Positions 59,747-64,000 of a DNA stretch of 64,000 nucleotides are shown piece by piece; within the stretch, counting starts at the first letter, position 1; each line of letters begins with the position of its first letter. The DNA lies in NCBI GenBank assembly GCA_024460105.1, contig JANFXS010000001.1, forward strand, positions 339,895 to 403,894, written 5' to 3'. Origin of the DNA: Anaerotignum faecicola. Its GTDB lineage: Bacteria; Bacillota; Clostridia; Lachnospirales; Anaerotignaceae. The notes under the pieces are model-generated. The model had not been told where the DNA came from and ran no database searches. It saw nothing but the letters and a program-made list of their open reading frames with translations. The position numbers and the translations under genes were made by a program.

Positions 59747-60424
59747 TTATGCGCCGTATGCTTCTTCGTCCTGCTTGCGGCGTTCTTCAATGGCTTTCTT
59801 CGCAATCATATCTTTTACTTTCATCAGTCTCGTGGTACTTGCCCTGTCGTTTTCCTCAAGCTTCTGTGCAATAAATTTTATCGTATCCGTGTAGTTCGGA
59901 ATCATAACATTTTCAAGGGCGTTAACTCGGCGCCTCGTCTTCTCGATTTCCTGTGCGAGAAGCTGTGCGCTTTTCTCGCTCTGCGCCAATTTCAAAAGAG
60001 GTTCCATCGCTCTGTTAAAGTCTTCCATTGCATTGTCAAGTTCCCCTGATGTAAACGTAAGGCCGTACGGATATATATCTCCCTTATTTCCCTCCGTATT
60101 GAATTTGAAAAGCGGAACATTGACGCTCATTATATTCTTTACACCAACGTCAACGGAAACCGACTGTTTAGGCATCATAAGGGCTTCGCCCAAATATTCC
60201 TCGCTCATAACAGCCCTTGCAATAATAAAGCTTTTATATGCCGCCTGAAGGGATTTTTCCGCCTCTTCGCGCAGCCTTTTATTCTCTTTTACTATATCAA
60301 GAAACTGTTTCATAAGTTCATCCAGCTTATCTTTAAGGAGCTTATGGCCTCTCGTTGCAGTTTTAAGCTGTTTTTTAAGGCGGGTCATTTCCATTCGTGT
60401 CGGATTAACATTCAGCCTTGCCAC
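59747..60424 (-). CDS. atpD: V-type ATP synthase subunit D
   Basis: Central rotor-stalk subunit. 225 residues, long coiled coils at both ends; the N-terminus ARLNVNPTRMEMTRLKKQL and RRRVNALENVMIPNYTDTIKFI near residue 180 are diagnostic. The start is GTG at 60424 with AAGGAG eight bases upstream, which overlaps the end of atpB; an upstream GTG at 60433 is in frame but lies within the atpB end. Last gene of C-F-A-B-D. Confidence 0.95.
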   Translation of the reverse strand: MARLNVNPTRMEMTRLKKQLKTATRGHKLLKDKLDELMKQFLDIVKENKRLREEAEKSLQAAYKSFIIARAVMSEEYLGEALMMPKQSVSVDVGVKNIMSVNVPLFKFNTEGNKGDIYPYGLTFTSGELDNAMEDFNRAMEPLLKLAQSEKSAQLLAQEIEKTRRRVNALENVMIPNYTDTIKFIAQKLEENDRASTTRLMKVKDMIAKKAIEERRKQDEEAYGA

Positions 60425-60429
60425 GGCAA

Positions 60430-61803
60430 TCACTCCTTAGGCATATATTTATCAAGGTATTCATCCCTTATACGCTTTAGTTCGCTTCGCGGCAACATTT
60501 TCAGAAGGCTCCAGCCCGTTTCAAGCGTCTGTTCAATCGTCCTGTCTGTCCTGAATCCCTGAGAAACATATACCTTTTCAAATTCATCCGCAAATTTTGC
60601 ATAAATAAGGTCAATTTCCGAAAGCGCGCTTTCGCCGAGTATCGCCATGAGCTCTTTGGCATCCTTGCCCCTTGAATACGCGGCAAAAAGCTGGTTCATG
60701 GTATCGGCATGGTCTTCTCTTGTTTTTCCCTTTCCGATACCCTTATCTTTAAGCCTGCTTAGTGAAGGCATAACGTCGATAGGCGGCTGAAGGCCCTTTT
60801 TATAAAGATCGCGGCTTAATATAATCTGGCCTTCGGTAATGTAGCCTGTAAGGTCGGGGATAGGGTGCGTTTTATCATCCTCAGGCATAGTAAGGATAGG
60901 TATCATTGTAATAGAACCGTCAATCCCCCTCTTTTTGCCTGCCCTTTCATACATTGTCGCAAGGTCTGTGTAGAGATATCCGGGATATCCGCGCCGTCCC
61001 GGGACTTCTTTTTTAGCGGCGGAAATTTCACGCAGGGCTTCCGCATAGTTTGTAATATCCGTTATTATAACAAGAACGTGCATATTTTGTTCAAAAGCAA
61101 GGTATTCAGCGGCCGTAAGCGCCATACGCGGCGTGGTAATACGTTCGACGGCCGGGTCGTTTGCAAGGTTTACGAACACGACAGAACGGTCTATAGCCCC
61201 TGTTTCCTTAAAATCGTTTATGAAAAACTCAGCGTCTTCAAACGTAATGCCGACAGCGGCAAAAACAACGGCGAATTTGCTGTCTGTTCCCCTTACTTTT
61301 GCCTGCCTTGCAATTTGTACGGCAAGGTTTGCATGCGGCAGTCCGGAAGCGGAAAATATAGGAAGCTTCTGTCCCCTTACAAGGGTGTTAAGGCCGTCGA
61401 TTGCCGAAACTCCGGTTTGTATAAATTCCGATGGATAGTCGCGCGCCGCCGGATTTATCGGCGCCCCGTTTATATCAAGCCTTTTTTCAGGTATAATATC
61501 AGGCCCGCCGTCTATAGGCTTTCCCATTCCGCTGAAAACTCGGCCGAGTATATCAGGAGACACGCCGAAGTCCATACTTTTTCCGAGGAAGCGAACCTTG
61601 CTGTCGGAAAGGTTAATCCCCGTGGCGCTTTCAAAAAGCTGCACAAGGACAGTATTGCCGTTAACTTCCAAAACTTTGCATCTTCTGATTTCGCCGTTTA
61701 CAAGCTCAATTTCGCCAAGCTCGTCATATTTAACGCCTTCAACGCCGCTTACAAGCATGAGAGGGCCGGCAACTTCCTGAATCGATCTGTATTCCTTTAT
61801 CAT
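60430..61803 (-). CDS. atpB: V-type ATP synthase subunit B
   Basis: Non-catalytic nucleotide-binding subunit of the V1 head. 457 residues. [21 protein letters not shown] at the N-terminus, the degenerate P-loop region [16 protein letters not shown] (no GKT), [16 protein letters not shown] and [23 protein letters not shown] overlaps the atpA stop in an ATGA. Confidence 0.97.
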   Translation of the reverse strand: MIKEYRSIQEVAGPLMLVSGVEGVKYDELGEIELVNGEIRRCKVLEVNGNTVLVQLFESATGINLSDSKVRFLGKSMDFGVSPDILGRVFSGMGKPIDGGPDIIPEKRLDINGAPINPAARDYPSEFIQTGVSAIDGLNTLVRGQKLPIFSASGLPHANLAVQIARQAKVRGTDSKFAVVFAAVGITFEDAEFFINDFKETGAIDRSVVFVNLANDPAVERITTPRMALTAAEYLAFEQNMHVLVIITDITNYAEALREISAAKKEVPGRRGYPGYLYTDLATMYERAGKKRGIDGSITMIPILTMPEDDKTHPIPDLTGYITEGQIILSRDLYKKGLQPPIDVMPSLSRLKDKGIGKGKTREDHADTMNQLFAAYSRGKDAKELMAILGESALSEIDLIYAKFADEFEKVYVSQGFRTDRTIEQTLETGWSLLKMLPRSELKRIRDEYLDKYMPKE

Positions 61804-63575
61804 AACTCTTCAGCCTCCCTCTTAATTAAGTCCTTCAATTCGCTTTCAATGCTTGCTTCTATATCGTCAAACGCCTTGTCAACTTCGTTTTCAGGGAAAT
61901 ATTTTGCACGCCCAATTCTTTCAATAACAGGCAGTTTTGTTATTTTTAAAATTGAAACCCCTTCTTTTACAGCCTTTCCGGCTTCCTCATAGAATTTCAA
62001 TATAAGGCTCAGCATCCTGTACTGCTTATGAAGCGACGTAAACGTATCCACTTCATGGAACGAGTTCTGGTGCAGGAAGTCCTCGCGGATAGAACGAGCC
62101 GTTTCAAGTATAAGCCTGTCGCTGTGGGAAAGCGAATCGACGCCGACAAGCTGCACTATTTCGTTGAGTTCAGCCTCCGTTTGGAGAAGGTTCATGGCAA
62201 GAGCTCTCTTTGACGAAAAGCTTTCATCTATGTTCTTATCCGCCCACACATCGATTTTATCCTGATAAAGGGAATAGCTCGTCAACCAGTTAATTGCCGG
62301 GAAATGGCGTTTATATGCAAGCGACGAATCAAGGCCCCAGAATACTTTGACAATCCTAAGTGTCGCCTGGCTTACAGGTTCCGACGTATCGCCGCCCGGA
62401 GGAGAAACGGCCCCGATAGCAGTAAGAGTACCCTGCCTGTCATCGCTTCCCAAACACTGTACACGCCCGGCCCTTTCATAAAACTGCGCAAGACGGCTTC
62501 CGAGATAAGCCGGGTATCCTTCTTCACCGGGCATTTCCTCAAGACGCCCGCTCATCTCGCGTAGCGCTTCGGCCCAACGGCTTGTAGAATCGGCCATAAG
62601 AGCGACGGAGTATCCCATGTCCCTGAAATATTCCGCTATTGTAATTCCCGTATATATAGACGCTTCACGCGCCGCAACAGGCATGTCGGACGTATTCGCA
62701 ATAAGGACAGTCCTTTGCATAAGGCTTTCACCGGTGCGCGGGTCTTTAAGTTCCGGGAACTCAAGAAGGACGTCGGTCATTTCGTTCCCGCGCTCGCCAC
62801 AGCCAATATAAACCACTATATCGGCGTCGGCCCATTTAGCTATTTGGTGCTGCGTAACCGTTTTGCCGCTTCCGAAAGGCCCCGGTATTGCGGCAACGCC
62901 GCCTTTTGTTATAGGGAAAAACGTGTCGATAACCCTCTGACCGGTAACAAGAAGGCTGTCCGGGCTTTGTTTCGCTTTATACGGACGTTCTTTACGAACA
63001 GGCCATTTCTGCATCATAGGCACTGTAACGTCGACGCCTTTTTCGTTTGTTACAATACAAACCTCTTCTTCAACGGTAAATTCGCCTTCTTTAATAACTT
63101 TAACGATACCGTTGAGCTTAGGCGGTATCATTATACGACATTCAACAACAGGCGTTTCCTGTACAACGCCTATTATATCCCCGCCTTTAACAGTATCGCC
63201 GACCTTCACAGTAGGCTTAAAGAGCCATTTCTTTTCCCTGTCGAGGGAAGGAACTTCAACGCCCCTTTGGATATTGTCGCCGCTTACCTCATAAAGCTTT
63301 TCAAGAGGGCGCTGTATGCCGTCGTATATAGTTGAAATAAGCCCCGGCCCAAGCTCAACCGACATCGGCCTGCCTGTTGAAACAACTTCTTCTCCCGGCC
63401 CCAAGCCGCCTGTTTCTTCGTATACCTGTACAGAAGCCCTGTCGCCGTGCATTTCTATAATCTCGCCAATAAGGTGCTTATCGGAAACCCTTACAACGTC
63501 AAACATATTTGCGTCCCTCATGCCTTCCGCTATGACAAGCGGCCCCGACACCTTAACTATTGTGCCTGTACTCAT
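61800..63575 (-). CDS. atpA: V-type ATP synthase subunit A
   Basis: Catalytic subunit of the V1 head. 591 residues. Walker [18 protein letters not shown] near residue 230, [48 protein letters not shown] split over residues 320-355, and the V-type-specific non-homologous insert after residue 115. GAGTGGTGAAAAAAT precedes the ATG. It follows atpF by 27 bases. Confidence 0.98.
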   Translation of the reverse strand: MSTGTIVKVSGPLVIAEGMRDANMFDVVRVSDKHLIGEIIEMHGDRASVQVYEETGGLGPGEEVVSTGRPMSVELGPGLISTIYDGIQRPLEKLYEVSGDNIQRGVEVPSLDREKKWLFKPTVKVGDTVKGGDIIGVVQETPVVECRIMIPPKLNGIVKVIKEGEFTVEEEVCIVTNEKGVDVTVPMMQKWPVRKERPYKAKQSPDSLLVTGQRVIDTFFPITKGGVAAIPGPFGSGKTVTQHQIAKWADADIVVYIGCGERGNEMTDVLLEFPELKDPRTGESLMQRTVLIANTSDMPVAAREASIYTGITIAEYFRDMGYSVALMADSTSRWAEALREMSGRLEEMPGEEGYPAYLGSRLAQFYERAGRVQCLGSDDRQGTLTAIGAVSPPGGDTSEPVSQATLRIVKVFWGLDSSLAYKRHFPAINWLTSYSLYQDKIDVWADKNIDESFSSKRALAMNLLQTEAELNEIVQLVGVDSLSHSDRLILETARSIREDFLHQNSFHEVDTFTSLHKQYRMLSLILKFYEEAGKAVKEGVSILKITKLPVIERIGRAKYFPENEVDKAFDDIEASIESELKDLIKREAEEL

Positions 63576-63602
63576 ATTTTTTCACCACTCTATTCTAAAA
63601 AA

Positions 63603-63923
63603 TTAGTCATTTCCGAACAATATATCAACGCCTATGGCACGTTTTGCGGACTGCCTTATCTCATTAAGGCCTATGCCCTTGCTGCCGGATATTCCCGGCA
63701 CTACAATGATTGCAGGCAGTCTTGAATCCTTATACTTTGAAATAAAGTCCCCCGACATAAGAGCCGCGTCTTCGGTGATATATATTATCGCATATTCCTC
63801 CTCAACCAGCCTATGTATGGTCTTTTTGATTTCATCAGCCTCATAAACCGGAAATATATCGATTCCGAGGGCAAGGAACCCCATTACGCTGTCCTTATCC
63901 CCCACAACTCCAACCTTATACAT
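63603..63923 (-). CDS. atpF: V-type ATP synthase subunit F
   Basis: Small regulatory subunit on the central stalk, 106 residues with a Rossmann-like fold. KVGVVGDKDSVMGFLALGI and YAIIYITEDAAL are family signatures. The ATG at 63923 has GAGGG six bases upstream; the ATG at 63929 is too close to it. It overlaps the end of subunit C by 8 bases. Confidence 0.95.
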   Translation of the reverse strand: MYKVGVVGDKDSVMGFLALGIDIFPVYEADEIKKTIHRLVEEEYAIIYITEDAALMSGDFISKYKDSRLPAIIVVPGISGSKGIGLNEIRQSAKRAIGVDILFGND

Positions 63924-64000
63924 AAGCATCCCTCAGCCTTTCCTTAATAATATCAGGGTCAATGCCGTTAACTTTGCTGTTAAGTATAATCCTTACTGTT
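63916..64000 (-). CDS. atpC: V-type ATP synthase subunit C, C-terminal end only
   Basis: The frame enters from the right edge and ends RIILNSKVNGIDPDII KERLRDAYV at a TAA at 63918-63916. This is the typical C-terminus of subunit C, which joins the rotor to the membrane ring. The order C-F-A-B-D supports it. The rest of the gene lies outside the window. Confidence 0.85.
   Translation of the reverse strand, partial: TVRIILNSKVNGIDPDIIKERLRDAYV

Noticed and set aside
1-64000. CRISPR array, insertion sequences, prophage or integrative element
   Set aside because: No regularly spaced identical repeats, transposase, integrase or phage structural gene was seen; the gene content is core chromosomal.

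Overview
The window reads as chromosomal DNA of an anaerobic, endospore-forming member of the Clostridia, probably Lachnospirales-like. The lineage is inferred from gene content, not from any search. Supporting genes are yabP, yabQ, a SpoVB-family flippase and a BofC_C-type protein (sporulation), a SCIFF peptide with its radical SAM maturase, a CarD regulator, a V-type ATPase operon, T-box control of aspS, monomeric and sensory [FeFe] hydrogenase proteins, and McsA/McsB/ClpC. Base composition is moderately low in GC, shine-dalgarno sites are strong (AGGAGG type), and several genes start with TTG or GTG. Almost all genes lie on the minus strand, so operons read from high to low coordinates.

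Layout, low to high coordinates. 1-1877: a D-2-hydroxyacid dehydrogenase (cut by the left edge) and a PLP aminotransferase, a likely amino acid to 2-hydroxyacid pair. 2279-3371: rplS and lepB with an L19-type leader. 3606-10656: one long colinear set, TIGR04086 membrane protein, SCIFF, SCIFF maturase, secD, secF, recJ, apt. 10908-14584: PHP phosphoesterase, a hypothetical gene, an ECF transporter S component and a flavodoxin/ferredoxin protein, with a repeat-rich non-coding stretch. 14663-14914: tRNA-Met, -Glu and -Val. 14995-16296: yabP-yabQ-divIC and a small repeat-containing ORF. 16623-20072: pyruvate carboxylase. 20297-27945: mcsA-mcsB-clpC, an AIM24 protein, a hypothetical protein and radA. 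No ctsR is present; instead there are two promoter plus CIRCE-like operator modules.

28067-37439 holds a CcdA-TlpA fusion, an RluA-type pseudouridine synthase, a GH13 glucanohydrolase, a candidate small RNA, a BofC_C protein, the flippase and typA. 37815-40959 holds a cold-shock gene and carD-yacL-ispD-rnhA. 41236-47689 holds a DegV protein and a hydrogen-linked redox/signalling group: HD phosphohydrolase, [2Fe-2S] protein, PAS-containing hydrogenase-like sensor, SpoIIE-type PP2C phosphatase, group B-like [FeFe] hydrogenase. 47777-50693 is purM-purN-purD. 50981-54900 is the TIGR03960-TIGR03936-rng operon. 55025-58888 holds a small membrane protein, a thioredoxin-fold lipoprotein lacking CXXC, and aspS with a T-box leader whose specifier appears to read Asn. 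58889-59746 is gene-poor. 59747-64000 is a V-type ATPase operon in the order C-F-A-B-D, cut by the right edge.

The most interesting items are the candidate small RNA at 32546-32651 with repeated C-rich loops, the hydrogenase/phosphatase group, the tandem CIRCE-like control of mcsA, the Asn-reading T-box on aspS, and a degenerate dispersed repeat family at three places. No CRISPR array, insertion sequence or prophage was seen.
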